Source: CAZFER01 sp964517495 | Lineage (GTDB): Bacteria; Hinthialibacterota; Hinthialibacteria; Hinthialibacterales; Hinthialibacteraceae | DNA: 64,000 nt | Assembly (NCBI GenBank): GCA_964517495.1 | Contig: CAZFER010000016.1 | Coordinates: forward strand, 35,673 to 99,672 | Direction: 5' to 3' | In this document: positions 34,164 through 43,849 of the stretch, one piece after another | Position numbering within the stretch: the first letter of the stretch is position 1 | How the letters are laid out: every line of letters begins with the position of its first letter | Notes under the pieces: model-generated | Seen by the model: the letters and a program-made list of their open reading frames with translations, nothing else | Database searches by the model: none | Told to the model about the DNA's origin: nothing | Translations under genes and position numbers: made by a program

Positions 34164-35804
34164 TTAAGGCTGCGGCAAGGATCGAATTACCACATAGTTA
34201 TCAAAATGAAAGATGTTGGATTCATCCACATCCTCATAACGGGATAAGCCTCTAGCAAAGAGAACAATATAATCAGGATCTTCCACCAGCCCATCGGCGG
34301 TTTTGGCGGTATTGTTAAGCCCGTGTATCACTTCCAATAAAAAGTCAAATTCAGCGCCGATGTAATAGGTGTCCATCAAATCCAACGCGGTATACGATGT
34401 AATCCAACACCACCCCTTTTCATCTTTCAGAAAATCATATTGAACAGCGATGGCTTCGTGTTTATGTTCTTTCGCATCACTCGCCACCCACGTCATCATA
34501 TCATGAGAGGGATGGCTTTCACCTGCCGCCCATTTATTCATGCGTCCTACCGTTTCGTACAGCGGTGGAATTATTAAGAAAAGAATCAAGAGAGTCAGAA
34601 ATACTTTATATACAACATTTTTCAATAAACGAGGATGGGCACAGACATTTGACATCATAAGAATCTGCACACCATAAACCAACCAACAGATGTCAGGCCG
34701 TTCGTAGGCAGTAAAAGGGGTTAAATTTTGTAAAACAACAGGTATAAAAAAGGCCAGAAGTAATAATCTGTCCGCTTGAGTTGCCTTTTTTTGAAGGAAT
34801 GTTTTATACAACAAATAACCAAGCCCAAGCATGAATAATAACGACATCACCGAAAACTGTACTTTTTGATAAAGGGTTCCAGTGGTCGGTTCAAGTGGGG
34901 ACCAGTAAAAATTTATATAAAATGACCGAATAAAACCAATCCCGTTAATAGCGACGCGCCGAATGAACATATAAATGGATGGAAAATTGGATTTGATTTC
35001 ATTCTTGATTCCACCCCCCTCCCCTTTAACGCTATCTTCAGGATACATTTCCTCTCTGGGAGGACATAAGGGGGTGATTTCATGGGGATCAACAAAATCA
35101 ACGGGCCCTTTTGCCAGGATCAACACATCCGCAAAGCTTCGTTGTATCTCTAACGACAGAAAAGGCAGCCATATCAAGACAGCCACAACAAGCCCCCCAA
35201 CAAGAGAAACACGCTTAATCGATGGCCTAAAAATGAAATAAAGAATGACAAAAACCAGAATAGATAATAGACCGCTCCAATGCAAACCGGCAATATAAGA
35301 GACGGCGATTATGCCGCCTGCCATGGCCCACCCTTTGCCATCCATTATCCATCGAAAGATGAAGTAAAGAATAATCACACTGAGCGGTGCAATAAGCGCA
35401 TGCCAGCTGGTATGCCCTAAATATAAACCCAGAAACGTGAATGAATAAAAGATCGTCGATAAAATACCTGTCCGGCAACTGAAATAACGTTGCCCCATTT
35501 GGAAGAGTAAAAGCAATGCAATGCCGTGTAAAATCACGCCGGGCAGAATCAATACCACCGATGGATTGGTAATAAAAACCATAAAGGGTACATAAAGCCA
35601 GGGATGAAATGGGGGATTATATGCACCGTGGCTGTTGATGTTTCCGTGAGAGGGGATTACACCATTCTCGATAAAATCATGGGCGATGTACAACAACTGA
35701 ACTTGATCGATTTTGACCGGCGATTTGACCACATAGCTAATTTGAACCAAAGCCACAACGATGAATATGATGACCATGATCAAGTGTTTGTATTTTTCTA
35801 CCAT
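34164..35804 (-). CDS. Polytopic membrane glycosyltransferase, GT39/ArnT-like
   Basis: 546 residues from the ATG at 35804 (AAAAGGA upstream; a TTG at 35828 would add eight). About twelve membrane segments. The first periplasmic loop holds DQVQLLYIAHDFIENG, followed by HGAYNPPFHPWLYVP, corresponding to the acidic loop and the PPxxP/W pattern of dolichyl/undecaprenyl-phosphate sugar transferases. A soluble C-terminal part contains WCWITSYTALDLM. It may decorate lipids or proteins with sugar. Specificity unknown; it could also be an O-antigen type enzyme. Confidence 0.65.
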   Translation of the reverse strand: MVEKYKHLIMVIIFIVVALVQISYVVKSPVKIDQVQLLYIAHDFIENGVIPSHGNINSHGAYNPPFHPWLYVPFMVFITNPSVVLILPGVILHGIALLLLFQMGQRYFSCRTGILSTIFYSFTFLGLYLGHTSWHALIAPLSVIILYFIFRWIMDGKGWAMAGGIIAVSYIAGLHWSGLLSILVFVILYFIFRPSIKRVSLVGGLVVAVLIWLPFLSLEIQRSFADVLILAKGPVDFVDPHEITPLCPPREEMYPEDSVKGEGGGIKNEIKSNFPSIYMFIRRVAINGIGFIRSFYINFYWSPLEPTTGTLYQKVQFSVMSLLFMLGLGYLLYKTFLQKKATQADRLLLLAFFIPVVLQNLTPFTAYERPDICWLVYGVQILMMSNVCAHPRLLKNVVYKVFLTLLILFLIIPPLYETVGRMNKWAAGESHPSHDMMTWVASDAKEHKHEAIAVQYDFLKDEKGWCWITSYTALDLMDTYYIGAEFDFLLEVIHGLNNTAKTADGLVEDPDYIVLFARGLSRYEDVDESNIFHFDNYVVIRSLPQP

Positions 35805-35875
35805 GCTTCTTGCAATTCCTTTTCCCAAGGATAAGCCCCATCGGCAGGATTATTGTAACCACGGGTATATCGAAT

Positions 35876-35909
35876 AAAAAAGGCATGAGGTAAAATCCCA
35901 TGCCTTTTA
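35876..35909 (-). terminator. Intrinsic terminator of the fab operon
   Basis: AAAAGGCATG (35878-35887) pairs with CATGCCTTTT (35899-35908); on the minus strand the stem is followed by a T run. It sits about 30 bases past the fabF stop. Confidence 0.9.
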
Positions 35910-35940
35910 TTGATCACGTAACAAATAGGAATCGTTACTG

Positions 35941-37179
35941 TTATTCGAACTTCCTGGCTGCCAATACGGCATTATGGCCACCAAATCCAAACGAATTGGA
36001 GATGGCACATCGAATAGTTGTCTTACGGGCGGTATTGGGTACATAATCGAGATCGCATTCCGGATCCGGGGTTTCATAATTAATGGTCGGCGGGATTATA
36101 CCATCCTTAATCGCCAAAATGATGGCGATAAATTCAACGGCACCTGCCGCACCCAACAAATGGCCCGTCATTGATTTGGTTGAACTGACGGCAACCTCAT
36201 TCGCTCGAGATGAAAATAACGATTTGATAGCGTTGGTTTCAAACTTATCGTTATATTGGGTGGATGTTCCATGAGCATTGATATAGTCCACTTGGTCCAG
36301 AGGGATCTTCGCATCATCCAATGCAAGGCGCATTGCATTGATAGCGCCATTCCCTTCGGGATCGGGCATCGTAATATGGTGGGCATCGGCTGACATGCCA
36401 TATCCGGCAATTTCACCATAAATCGTTGCACCACGTTTTTTGGCGTGTTCCAATTCCTCCAACACAACAATACCGGCGCCTTCACCCATTACAAATCCAT
36501 CTCGGTCCTTATCAAAGGGACGGCTGGCTTTTTCCGGTTCATCATTGCGTGTGGACAACGCCCGCATGGCACAAAATCCACCAAAGCCCAATGGTGAAAT
36601 GGCGGCTTCGGTTCCACCGGCTATCATCACATCGGCATGACCATATTGGATCTGGCGCATTGCGTCACCAATGGAATGATTCCCGGTGGCACAGGCTGTT
36701 ACTACGGAGGTGTTGGGACCTTGCAAGCCGTAATGAATAGAGACCATGCCCGAGGCCATGTTGACAATCAACATGGGGATCAAGTAGGGACTGATCCTCC
36801 GAGGCCCTTTTTTATCGAGGATCTCTTTTTGAGCCTCGAGGGTATGGATTCCTCCGATACCGGAACCAATAATGACACCAATGCGGCTACGATCCGAGTT
36901 TTCCAAATCAAGGCCGGACAACTCAACCGCAGTAACCGCCGCTTTCATGGCATATTGCACAAACAGGTCCATTCTGGCGGCGTCTTTTTCACTGAATGCA
37001 TCACCGGGGTCGAACTGTTTGACTTCAGCAGCGACTTTGGATGAATATTTCTCCGGATCAAACCGTTCAACACGTGAGGTCCCGCTTCGCCCTTCCTTCA
37101 ATGCGTTCCAAAACTCATCGACGGTATTTCCAACAGGCGAGACGACTCCTAACCCTGTGACAACTACACGACGTCCCAT
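35941..37179 (-). CDS. fabF: 3-oxoacyl-ACP synthase II
   Basis: Elongating condensing enzyme of type II fatty-acid synthesis. 412 residues, the normal length. Active-site Cys in SVVTACATGNHSIGDA, His in INAHGTSTQYND and His in STKSMTGHLLGAAGAVE; the C-terminal SNSFGFGGHNAVL loop is intact. GGGAG lies nine bases before the ATG. It is the last gene of the rpmF-plsX-fabHDG-acpP-fabF operon, 27 bases after acpP, with a terminator behind it. Confidence 0.98.
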   Translation of the reverse strand: MGRRVVVTGLGVVSPVGNTVDEFWNALKEGRSGTSRVERFDPEKYSSKVAAEVKQFDPGDAFSEKDAARMDLFVQYAMKAAVTAVELSGLDLENSDRSRIGVIIGSGIGGIHTLEAQKEILDKKGPRRISPYLIPMLIVNMASGMVSIHYGLQGPNTSVVTACATGNHSIGDAMRQIQYGHADVMIAGGTEAAISPLGFGGFCAMRALSTRNDEPEKASRPFDKDRDGFVMGEGAGIVVLEELEHAKKRGATIYGEIAGYGMSADAHHITMPDPEGNGAINAMRLALDDAKIPLDQVDYINAHGTSTQYNDKFETNAIKSLFSSRANEVAVSSTKSMTGHLLGAAGAVEFIAIILAIKDGIIPPTINYETPDPECDLDYVPNTARKTTIRCAISNSFGFGGHNAVLAARKFE

Positions 37180-37206
37180 ATAGAACTACTCCCGTTCATT
37201 AACGTT

Positions 37207-37452
37207 TTAACTACTGATTTTACCCTTAATGTACTCAATGGCATCACCCACGGTTTTAATCTCCTCGGCCTCTTCTTCGGGGATTTCGTCGATTTCAAAT
37301 TTTTCTTCGAAATCCATGACCAATTCCACTGTGTCGAGGGAATCCGCCCCTAAATCACGGGTAAATGATTTTTCGGGAGAGATTTCTTCCTTATCCACCT
37401 TCAATTTTTCAGAGATAATATCGATTACTTTCTCTTCAATGTTTTCACTCAC
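37207..37452 (-). CDS. acpP: Acyl carrier protein
   Basis: 81 residues, acidic, four-helix. Phosphopantetheine Ser lies in LGADSLDTVELVM. Starts at GTG with AGGAGG eight bases upstream, a strong site fitting high expression. Sits between fabG (64-base gap) and fabF. Confidence 0.98.
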   Translation of the reverse strand: MSENIEEKVIDIISEKLKVDKEEISPEKSFTRDLGADSLDTVELVMDFEEKFEIDEIPEEEAEEIKTVGDAIEYIKGKISS

Positions 37453-37516
37453 AAGATTAACCTCCTGACTTCCAATACTGTTGTAGATATAAACCGTTCA
37501 AAACGGTTTTAAACGC

Positions 37517-38272
37517 TTACATGGCCATACCACCGTCAATAACCATAACCTGGCCGGTGATATAAGCGGCTTCGTCAGAAGCCAAAAAGGCAATGACATT
37601 GGCGACTTCTTCCGGTTTGCCATAGCGGCCCAGTGGAATTTGTTTGAGGGTGGCTTCTCTGACCTCTTCTTTCAAACTTGCGGTCATGTGAGTTTCAATA
37701 AAACCAGGGGCGACCGCATTCACGGTTATGTTACGAGCCGCCAATTCCTTGGCGAAGGATTTGGTCATTCCAATTACACCTGCTTTGCTGGCGGCATAAT
37801 TGGCCTGCCCAGCGTTCCCCATAATTCCCACTACTGAAGCGAGATTAATAATCCGTCCCTCTCGATTTTTCATCATGGGACGGGTTGCCGCACGCGCCAT
37901 ATAAAACGATCCACTCAGGTTAACTCGCAAGACGGCTTCCCAGTCAGAATCTTTCATGCGCATCGCCAGGGTATCGCGGGTAATGCCGGCATTATTCACT
38001 AAAATATCCAGCTGGCCAAATCGCTTGACACATTCATCCACCACATTTTGTGCTTTTTCGGAATCAGCAATATCGGCTGCCACTCCATCCACATCAAAGC
38101 CATCATTCTTTAATGCTTCTATGGTTTTATTTAATCCATCTTCATCCAGATCGACTAAATACAGTTTTGCGCCACGGCGTCCCAGGCATTCCGCGGTACA
38201 TCGTCCAATACCCCGTGATCCCCCCGTAATCAGCGCCGTTTTATTATTCAATTCACCCACCATATTGCTCAA
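37517..38272 (-). CDS. fabG: 3-oxoacyl-ACP reductase
   Basis: NADPH-dependent short-chain dehydrogenase that reduces 3-ketoacyl-ACP. 251 residues. NADP motif TGGSRGIGRCTAE, DILVNNAGITRD, catalytic Ser in INLASVVGIMGNAGQ and Tyr/Lys in NYAASKAGVIG, C-terminal YITGQVMVIDGGMAM. The 5' end overlaps fabD by 20 bases when M1 (38272) is used; the ATG at 38263 is an alternative start. Part of the fab operon. Confidence 0.98.
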   Translation of the reverse strand: MSNMVGELNNKTALITGGSRGIGRCTAECLGRRGAKLYLVDLDEDGLNKTIEALKNDGFDVDGVAADIADSEKAQNVVDECVKRFGQLDILVNNAGITRDTLAMRMKDSDWEAVLRVNLSGSFYMARAATRPMMKNREGRIINLASVVGIMGNAGQANYAASKAGVIGMTKSFAKELAARNITVNAVAPGFIETHMTASLKEEVREATLKQIPLGRYGKPEEVANVIAFLASDEAAYITGQVMVIDGGMAM

Positions 38273-39176
38273 TTACCTTTCTAAGGGTTTCCACATTGTC
38301 AGTCTCTTCACAAGGCAGATCATCGCAGCACGCCTTCGCCAAGCCACATAATACTTTCCCTGGTCCAACTTCCAAGGCTCGGTCACAATCATTCTCGATC
38401 ACGTGCATACAATCAATCCATCGAACCGGCTGACAAAATTGATTGATTAATTGTTCTTTTATCCGAAGCGGATCCATTTCTGGCTTGCCAGTGTTGTTTG
38501 AAATGAGTGGCACCTTGGGTGTTTTGATTTCAATACTTTCCAAATAAGCCGAAAATTTTATCTTGGCTTCTTCCATTAAAGGGGAATGGAAAGCATTGCT
38601 GGTAGCCAATGGCACAACCCGCTTGGCGCCTTTTTCTTTTAAAAGCGGTGTCAAGCCTTCAATGGCTTGTTTCTCGCCAGTGATGACGGTTTGTTTGGGG
38701 GAATTCAAGCCCGCCACTTGCACGATTCCCTCTGTCCATGCATCACATAATTCCTTGATAAGTTGATTATTTAAACCCAAAACGGCGGCCATCATCCCTG
38801 TTGCCCGGCTTTCATGCATTAAGCGGGCGCGTTCGGCAATAACCTTTAGACCGGTTTCAAAATCCCAGCCTTCCGCAGCGGTTAAAGCCGGATATTCTCC
38901 CGCGCTATGGCCAGCCACACAACAGGGTTGGATTTGCTTGGATTGCAACAGTTCCGCAATCACGCAGCTCAGCGTATACAAAGCCGGTTGTGTATACAAT
39001 GTAATATTGAGCGACTCCGCTCCATCCGGTTTCGAAAGCGCTTCCACTGACCAACCGAGTATATCTTCGGCTTGTTGGTAACGTTCACGTGCTTTAGGGT
39101 ACGCATCAATGAAATCCAATCCCATATTTTGGGATTGGGAACCTTGTCCTGGATATAAAAAAGCAATTCGTTCCAT
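38253..39176 (-). CDS. fabD: Malonyl-CoA:ACP transacylase
   Basis: Loads malonate on ACP. 307 residues from the ATG at 39176 (MERIAFLYPGQGSQ, the family N-terminus), two bases after the fabH stop; the longer frame to 39206 would run into fabH and is rejected. GQGSQ oxyanion segment, nucleophile in VAGHSAGEYPAL, His in SNAFHSPLMEEA, and VGPGKVLCGL near the end. Complete and within the fab operon; overlaps fabG by up to 20 bases. Confidence 0.97.
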   Translation of the reverse strand: MERIAFLYPGQGSQSQNMGLDFIDAYPKARERYQQAEDILGWSVEALSKPDGAESLNITLYTQPALYTLSCVIAELLQSKQIQPCCVAGHSAGEYPALTAAEGWDFETGLKVIAERARLMHESRATGMMAAVLGLNNQLIKELCDAWTEGIVQVAGLNSPKQTVITGEKQAIEGLTPLLKEKGAKRVVPLATSNAFHSPLMEEAKIKFSAYLESIEIKTPKVPLISNNTGKPEMDPLRIKEQLINQFCQPVRWIDCMHVIENDCDRALEVGPGKVLCGLAKACCDDLPCEETDNVETLRKVIEQYGG

Positions 39177-39178
39177 TG

Positions 39179-40156
39179 TTAAAATTTCACCACACTGGCG
39201 CCCCACGTTAATCCTCCTCCGAAGGAAACGAGAAGCGCAATATCACCTTGTTTCAAACGTCCATCCTGCAATGCTTCATGCATCGCCATCGGGACGGTTG
39301 CTGCTGAAGTATTTCCATATTTTTCGATGTTCAGGTAAAAAAGATCCATGGATACGCCCAATCGGGAAGCCACGGCTTCTAAAATACGGACATTGGCTTG
39401 ATGGGGAATAATCAATGACACATCCTGGAGAGTTAAATTACACCGTTCAAGCACTTTTAAACTGGTTTGTGCCATCACCCGAACGGCATGTTTAAAGATT
39501 TCCCGTCCATTTAGATATAAATAATGTTTCTTTTCTTGTATGGCTTTTTCAGAAATGGGAATACGTGAACCACCGCAGGGTTGGTAAAGCAATTCCACCG
39601 CGGCGCCATCCGCTCCCAAAACGGTGTCTAATACACCAGCTTCTCCATTGGGTTGTATCACAGTGGCTCCGGCGCCATCACCAAACAACACACAGGTGTT
39701 ACGGTCACTCCAATCAACCACTTTGGTTAATACATCCACTCCAACAAGCAATATGTTTTTATAACGTCCGGATTCAATATAGGCTTGGGCAATGGAAAGG
39801 CCATAAATATAACCTGAACACGCCGCTGATAAGTCAAACGCCATGGCCTTTTTGGCGCCTAATTTCTCCTGTAACACACAAGCCGTGGCAGGAAAAACAT
39901 AATCAGGTGAAATCGTGGCCAATAAAATGGCATCAATATCATCCACCGTTGAGCCAGCGGCTTCGATCGCTTTTAGCGATGCTTCATAGGCCAGGTCAGA
40001 AGCAGCTGTTGCCTCATCAGTTAGGCGGCGTTCAAACATCCCCGTCCGTTCACGAATCCATTCATCAGATGTATCAACTAATTTTTCCAAATCGAAGTTA
40101 TTTAAAATCCGGTCAGGCACTGCCATTCCAGTCGAGACAATATGTGCACGTACCAC
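39179..40156 (-). CDS. fabH: 3-oxoacyl-ACP synthase III
   Basis: Initiates fatty-acid synthesis by condensing acyl-CoA with malonyl-ACP. 325 residues from GTG with AGAGG seven bases upstream. Cys in DLSAACSGYIYGL, His in LIIPHQANVRI, Asn in EKYGNTSAATVP; the final SFGGGLTWGASVVKF is complete. Between plsX (25-base gap) and fabD (2-base gap). Confidence 0.98.
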   Translation of the reverse strand: MVRAHIVSTGMAVPDRILNNFDLEKLVDTSDEWIRERTGMFERRLTDEATAASDLAYEASLKAIEAAGSTVDDIDAILLATISPDYVFPATACVLQEKLGAKKAMAFDLSAACSGYIYGLSIAQAYIESGRYKNILLVGVDVLTKVVDWSDRNTCVLFGDGAGATVIQPNGEAGVLDTVLGADGAAVELLYQPCGGSRIPISEKAIQEKKHYLYLNGREIFKHAVRVMAQTSLKVLERCNLTLQDVSLIIPHQANVRILEAVASRLGVSMDLFYLNIEKYGNTSAATVPMAMHEALQDGRLKQGDIALLVSFGGGLTWGASVVKF

Positions 40157-40181
40157 GAATCGGCCTCTTTTCTAAAAAGTA

Positions 40182-41177
40182 TCAGGACGCCACAACCAGT
40201 TTGGCGTTTTGCAAGGCTTTTTGAATCTCTGCGATAGGACACCGTTCTGCAGCGGTTCTTGCGGCTCGAATACCACTGGCAATCGCCCGTGGATTTGAAC
40301 GTCCATGACCGATCAAACAGTGTCCATTGACCCCCAATAAGGAAGCCCCACCGTACGCGGTGTAATCCACTCGCTGCATGGTTTCTTTAAAAAAAGCTAT
40401 ACGATGTTCCTGATCAATATCTTCACCTAAAACATGATCTGTTTCCCATTCCAATGCCCGGGCAAACATATCAACCAGTCCTTCCCCGAATTTCAAAATA
40501 ACATTTCCAACAAAGCCATCACACACAACCACATCGACCTTGCCCCCCATAATATCCACTCCCTCTACATTTCCAATGAAATTCAAGGGGGCTTCTTTTA
40601 ATAATTGAGCGGCATTAATCGTAAGTTCATTCCCTTTGCCTTCTTCCTCTCCGATGGAGATTAAACCGACCTTGGGATTTTCCACCTTAAACGCCAGGTG
40701 ACAATACACCGAGCCCATTACCGCAAACTGAAGCAGATGATGGGGTTTGCAATCAACTGTTGCCCCTACATCCAGCAACAGGCTATACCCATGAAGAGTC
40801 GGCATGGGAGCCACAATAGCGGGCCGGGAAATGTTGGGAAGACGGCCAAGTAAAAATAGTGCAAATGCCATGGTTGCACCTGAATTCCCCATCGAGAGCA
40901 ACGCATCTGCCTCACCGTCCTTGACCAATTTGGTGGCGATGGCAATCGATGAATCTGTCATCTTTTTCACCGCGATGGAAGGAGATAGATGCATATCCAC
41001 AACAGTTGGAGCATCAACGATTTCAACGCACAAATCGGCACAGAGGGGTTCCAAAGTGGCTTTTTGACCCACTAATAAAATGCCCGTTTCCGTATCCTCT
41101 GCCTGAAATAGCCGCAAACCGGCGATGATCTCTTCCGGTGCCCGATCCCCCCCCATGGCATCCAACGCGATTTTCAT
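40182..41177 (-). CDS. plsX: Phosphate acyltransferase PlsX
   Basis: Makes acyl-phosphate from acyl-ACP for glycerolipid synthesis; peripheral to the membrane. 331 residues, starting MKIALDAMGGDRAPEEIIAG, with LLSMGNSGATMAFALF, LLDVGATVDCKPHHLLQFA and CDGFVGNVILKFGEGL. Second gene of the operon, 18 bases after rpmF; GAGGGG seven bases before ATG. Confidence 0.98.
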   Translation of the reverse strand: MKIALDAMGGDRAPEEIIAGLRLFQAEDTETGILLVGQKATLEPLCADLCVEIVDAPTVVDMHLSPSIAVKKMTDSSIAIATKLVKDGEADALLSMGNSGATMAFALFLLGRLPNISRPAIVAPMPTLHGYSLLLDVGATVDCKPHHLLQFAVMGSVYCHLAFKVENPKVGLISIGEEEGKGNELTINAAQLLKEAPLNFIGNVEGVDIMGGKVDVVVCDGFVGNVILKFGEGLVDMFARALEWETDHVLGEDIDQEHRIAFFKETMQRVDYTAYGGASLLGVNGHCLIGHGRSNPRAIASGIRAARTAAERCPIAEIQKALQNAKLVVAS

Positions 41178-41195
41178 AGTCTGCCCCTCTCTGAA

Positions 41196-41363
41196 CTAAA
41201 CGATGAAGCGATCTTTATAAAATCCACAATGTGGACATACACGATGGGGCATTTTCATCCCACGGCAATTGGGACATTCCGTCAAGGAAGACGGTTTAAG
41301 GGCTTGATGAGAGCGTCCCATACGGGATTTTGATTTGGATTTTCTGTGTTTTGGATGAGCCAT
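41196..41363 (-). CDS. rpmF: 50S ribosomal protein bL32
   Basis: 55 residues: MAHPKHRKSKSKSRMGRSHQ, then a zinc ribbon formed by CPNC and CPHC with HR between (KMPHRVCPHCGFYKDR). GAGGA lies eight bases before the ATG. It heads the plsX-fab operon in the classic bacterial order. The DUF177 gene (yceD) that often precedes rpmF is absent; an inverted repeat lies upstream instead. Confidence 0.97.
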   Translation of the reverse strand: MAHPKHRKSKSKSRMGRSHQALKPSSLTECPNCRGMKMPHRVCPHCGFYKDRFIV

Positions 41364-41428
41364 TGTTCCATTCCTCTTAAGGTTAAACGACTTTTGAATG
41401 CATTTCTTTTATTATTTTTTCTCTTACT

Positions 41429-41493
41429 TTGTGGTGCAGGCTTCCAGCCTGCTATAATATAATGCTATAGCAGACAAGAAGCCTGTACCACAA
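41429..41493. repeat. Palindromic intergenic element, TTGTGGTGCAGGCTTC...CCACAA
   Basis: Imperfect inverted repeat: TTGTGGTGCAGGCTTC on the left and GAAGCCTGTACCACAA on the right, around TATAATATAATGCTATAG. It lies between rpmF and coaD, so it could affect the rpmF operon promoter. It is unrelated in sequence to the elements at 4303, 16268, 50122 and 59336. Confidence 0.65.
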
Positions 41494-41535
41494 GTAAAAT
41501 CGTTTTTTAAAGCACTCTTTATAAGATATTTATAA

Positions 41536-42033
41536 TCAATCGGCTTTGAAACCGTATTTTCGTTCTAAATTTTGTTCTACCAACGGTGGTACAAATGCCT
41601 TTACATTTCCACCACACGACGCGATTTCCTTAACCAGGCTCGCACGTAAAAAAATATGCTCCTCGCTGGGTGGCATAAAAATCGTTTCGACATCCGCAGC
41701 CAACCGGCGATTGGTTAACGCCATCTCAAATTCAAATTCAAAATCAGAAACAGCGCGAAAACCCCGCAGTACCACATGAGCATTCATTTCATGCATGAAA
41801 TGAACCAACAAACCATCAAAACACTCAACAACAATTTTGCCATCGATGGTTTTTGTTGTTTCGCGTAACATTTCGAGTCGTTCCTCAATGGAAAAAAGAG
41901 GAACCTTGCCAGGATTTGCAACGACCGCCACAATCAATTTTTTAAAAATTCTGGCGCCTCGAACAATCAAATCCAGATGGCCGTAGGTTACGGGATCGAA
42001 ACTGCCAGGATAGACGGCTACGGTATGGGTCAT
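41536..42033 (-). CDS. coaD: Phosphopantetheine adenylyltransferase
   Basis: Penultimate step of coenzyme A synthesis. 165 residues from the ATG at 42033, chosen because MTHTVAVYPGSFDP is the family N-terminus and GGAG lies about nine bases upstream; the ATGs at 42039 and 42048 are less well placed. Nucleotide-binding GSFDPVTYGHLD (T/HxGH), GFRAVSDFEFEFEMA, and the second signature FLRASLVKEIASCGG. Directly downstream of rsmD, the common pairing. Confidence 0.97.
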   Translation of the reverse strand: MTHTVAVYPGSFDPVTYGHLDLIVRGARIFKKLIVAVVANPGKVPLFSIEERLEMLRETTKTIDGKIVVECFDGLLVHFMHEMNAHVVLRGFRAVSDFEFEFEMALTNRRLAADVETIFMPPSEEHIFLRASLVKEIASCGGNVKAFVPPLVEQNLERKYGFKAD

Positions 42034-42068
42034 ACCCATAAACTCCAAGCGGCTGGTTGCTTCACGAG

Positions 42069-42608
42069 CTACTGAAAAAAATAAAACTCCGCTTTACCGT
42101 AACTCCTTCGATCGAGAAGATGCAAATTTTCTGAGCGGATCGGCGTGCAATTTTCGACAGGCCGCTCAACGATAATGATCCGTTCCGATCCAAGAATCTC
42201 GTGCGCAACAAGCACATCCAAGAAATTATCCTTGACCATCCGTGGAGGATCAAGGAATACGATATCCCAATTCGACCATTCGCTGGGATTTTCTCCAAGT
42301 TTGAAGACATCGTTGACCCAGACACGGGCCCGGTCACGATCAACCTGAAAATGTTTTAATGTTTCACGGATGGTTTGGGCAATTTGCCCGCTTTTTTCAA
42401 CAAAGGTTACTCGCTGAGCACCCCGGCTTAATGCTTCTATTCCAACCGATCCGCTACCTGCATATAGGTCCGCAAAGCGCGCATCTATAATTTCATCACC
42501 TAATATATTGAATAAGGCTTCACGCATCATTTCACTAGTGGGTTTCAGTGATTTGGTGCGAGGTTTATGTATCATCCGGTTTTTAAACTCGCCGGTTATG
42601 ATACGCAT
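42069..42608 (-). CDS. rsmD: 16S rRNA (guanine966-N2)-methyltransferase
   Basis: Methylates G966 in the small ribosomal subunit. 179 residues: MRIITGEFKNR start, PTSEMMREALFNIL, SAM motif ADLYAGSGSVGIEALSRGA, and IVFLDPPRM as the catalytic loop (usually DPPY/F). AGGA six bases before the ATG. Upstream of coaD on the same strand. Confidence 0.95.
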   Translation of the reverse strand: MRIITGEFKNRMIHKPRTKSLKPTSEMMREALFNILGDEIIDARFADLYAGSGSVGIEALSRGAQRVTFVEKSGQIAQTIRETLKHFQVDRDRARVWVNDVFKLGENPSEWSNWDIVFLDPPRMVKDNFLDVLVAHEILGSERIIIVERPVENCTPIRSENLHLLDRRSYGKAEFYFFQ

Positions 42609-42672
42609 ATATCATCCTGACCAAGAAAGCATTAAAACAAAGATAATAGGCTAATACGTAAGAGGAATTTAT

Positions 42673-43842
42673 TCAAGCGACATGTTTCATTTTTTCCTGA
42701 AGCCAGCCAATAATTCGTTCACCGGCCTCCTGAATGTCACTTTCGCTTAAACCATGCCCCAAACTGAATCGAATCCCTTCCAAGGCTTCTTTGTCATTAA
42801 AACCCATTGCTTTCAGGACGGGTGAAACATCTGACGCGCCTGACGCACAGGCTGGACCGGTAGAGCAACAAATTCCCTGTTGATCCAGCGCATCAACCAC
42901 TCGTTCACCTTTCAGGCCAGGTATTCGAATATGTAATGTATTCGCCAACGAATCGATTGAAGAAATGGTCTTTTCAATATGTTTCACCGTTTGAGACGAC
43001 AAAATTCGCCACAATTTTTCTTTCAAACCTGCCAAATGTTGATTTTGACGATCCCGATTATGCTCCACCCATTGAACGGCGGCCCCAAAACCAACAATAC
43101 CTGGAACATTTAACGTTCCTCCCCTCATTCCACCCTCTTGCGAACCATGAAAGAGAGGCCCAATTTTCTTGGAACGCCGGTTAATCAAGCACCCCACTCC
43201 TTTGGGGCCGTATAACTTATGAGCAGACATCGATATCGCATCAACTCCCCAACTGAAAAACCCACCAGAATAACGGCCAGCCCATTGAGCGGCATCGGTA
43301 TGGAAAAATGTCGATTTGGCATCCAATTTTTGCGAAATAGCATACAGTGGCTGAATCGCACCGGTTTCATGATTTGCCGCCATGATTGATACGATATCCC
43401 AGTTACTTTCAGCATCAAAAAAGGTGACATCAACTTTGCCATCCCTGCCAACGGGGATAAATGCAACATGAGCACCACGCCTTATAAGTTCTTCAGCACA
43501 AGCTAAAACACAAGGATGTTCGATTGCACTCACAGCGACCCGAATGGCATTTGGATGAATCCCTTCACGGATCAGATATTGAAAACGCCCCAATAAAGCC
43601 AAAAAATTAGACTCGGTCGCTCCACTGGTAAAAATCACGTCATCGGCACTTGCCTGTGCCAATTTAGCAATGGATTGTCGTGATTTCTCCACCTCCAGCC
43701 ATGCAGCCTGTCCAGCCTGATGGCGGCTGGTGGCATTCGCATAACACTCACTCCAAAAGGGTTGCATGGCTGCTTCAACCTCAGCAAGCATTGGAGTTGT
43801 TGCATTGTAATCAAGATAAATGGTTCGCTTCTTTTTAATCAT
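42673..43842 (-). CDS. Cysteine desulfurase (NifS/IscS family)
   Basis: PLP enzyme that removes sulfur from cysteine as a persulfide for Fe-S or thio-cofactor assembly. 389 residues: IYLDYNATTPM start, VIFTSGATESNFLAL, ANHETGAIQPL, HTDAAQ, the PLP Lys in SMSAHKLYGPKGVG, and the loop Cys in GPACASGASDVSPVL. No scaffold gene is near, so its partner is unknown. AGAGG abuts the ATG directly with no spacer, so initiation may depend on coupling with aroF, which ends seven bases upstream. Confidence 0.95.
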   Translation of the reverse strand: MIKKKRTIYLDYNATTPMLAEVEAAMQPFWSECYANATSRHQAGQAAWLEVEKSRQSIAKLAQASADDVIFTSGATESNFLALLGRFQYLIREGIHPNAIRVAVSAIEHPCVLACAEELIRRGAHVAFIPVGRDGKVDVTFFDAESNWDIVSIMAANHETGAIQPLYAISQKLDAKSTFFHTDAAQWAGRYSGGFFSWGVDAISMSAHKLYGPKGVGCLINRRSKKIGPLFHGSQEGGMRGGTLNVPGIVGFGAAVQWVEHNRDRQNQHLAGLKEKLWRILSSQTVKHIEKTISSIDSLANTLHIRIPGLKGERVVDALDQQGICCSTGPACASGASDVSPVLKAMGFNDKEALEGIRFSLGHGLSESDIQEAGERIIGWLQEKMKHVA

Positions 43843-43849
43843 CCTCTCT

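Noticed and set aside
39176..39206. Longer fabD start at 39206
   Set aside because: It overlaps the fabH coding end and its residues do not match the family N-terminus MxRIAFLYPGQGSQ.
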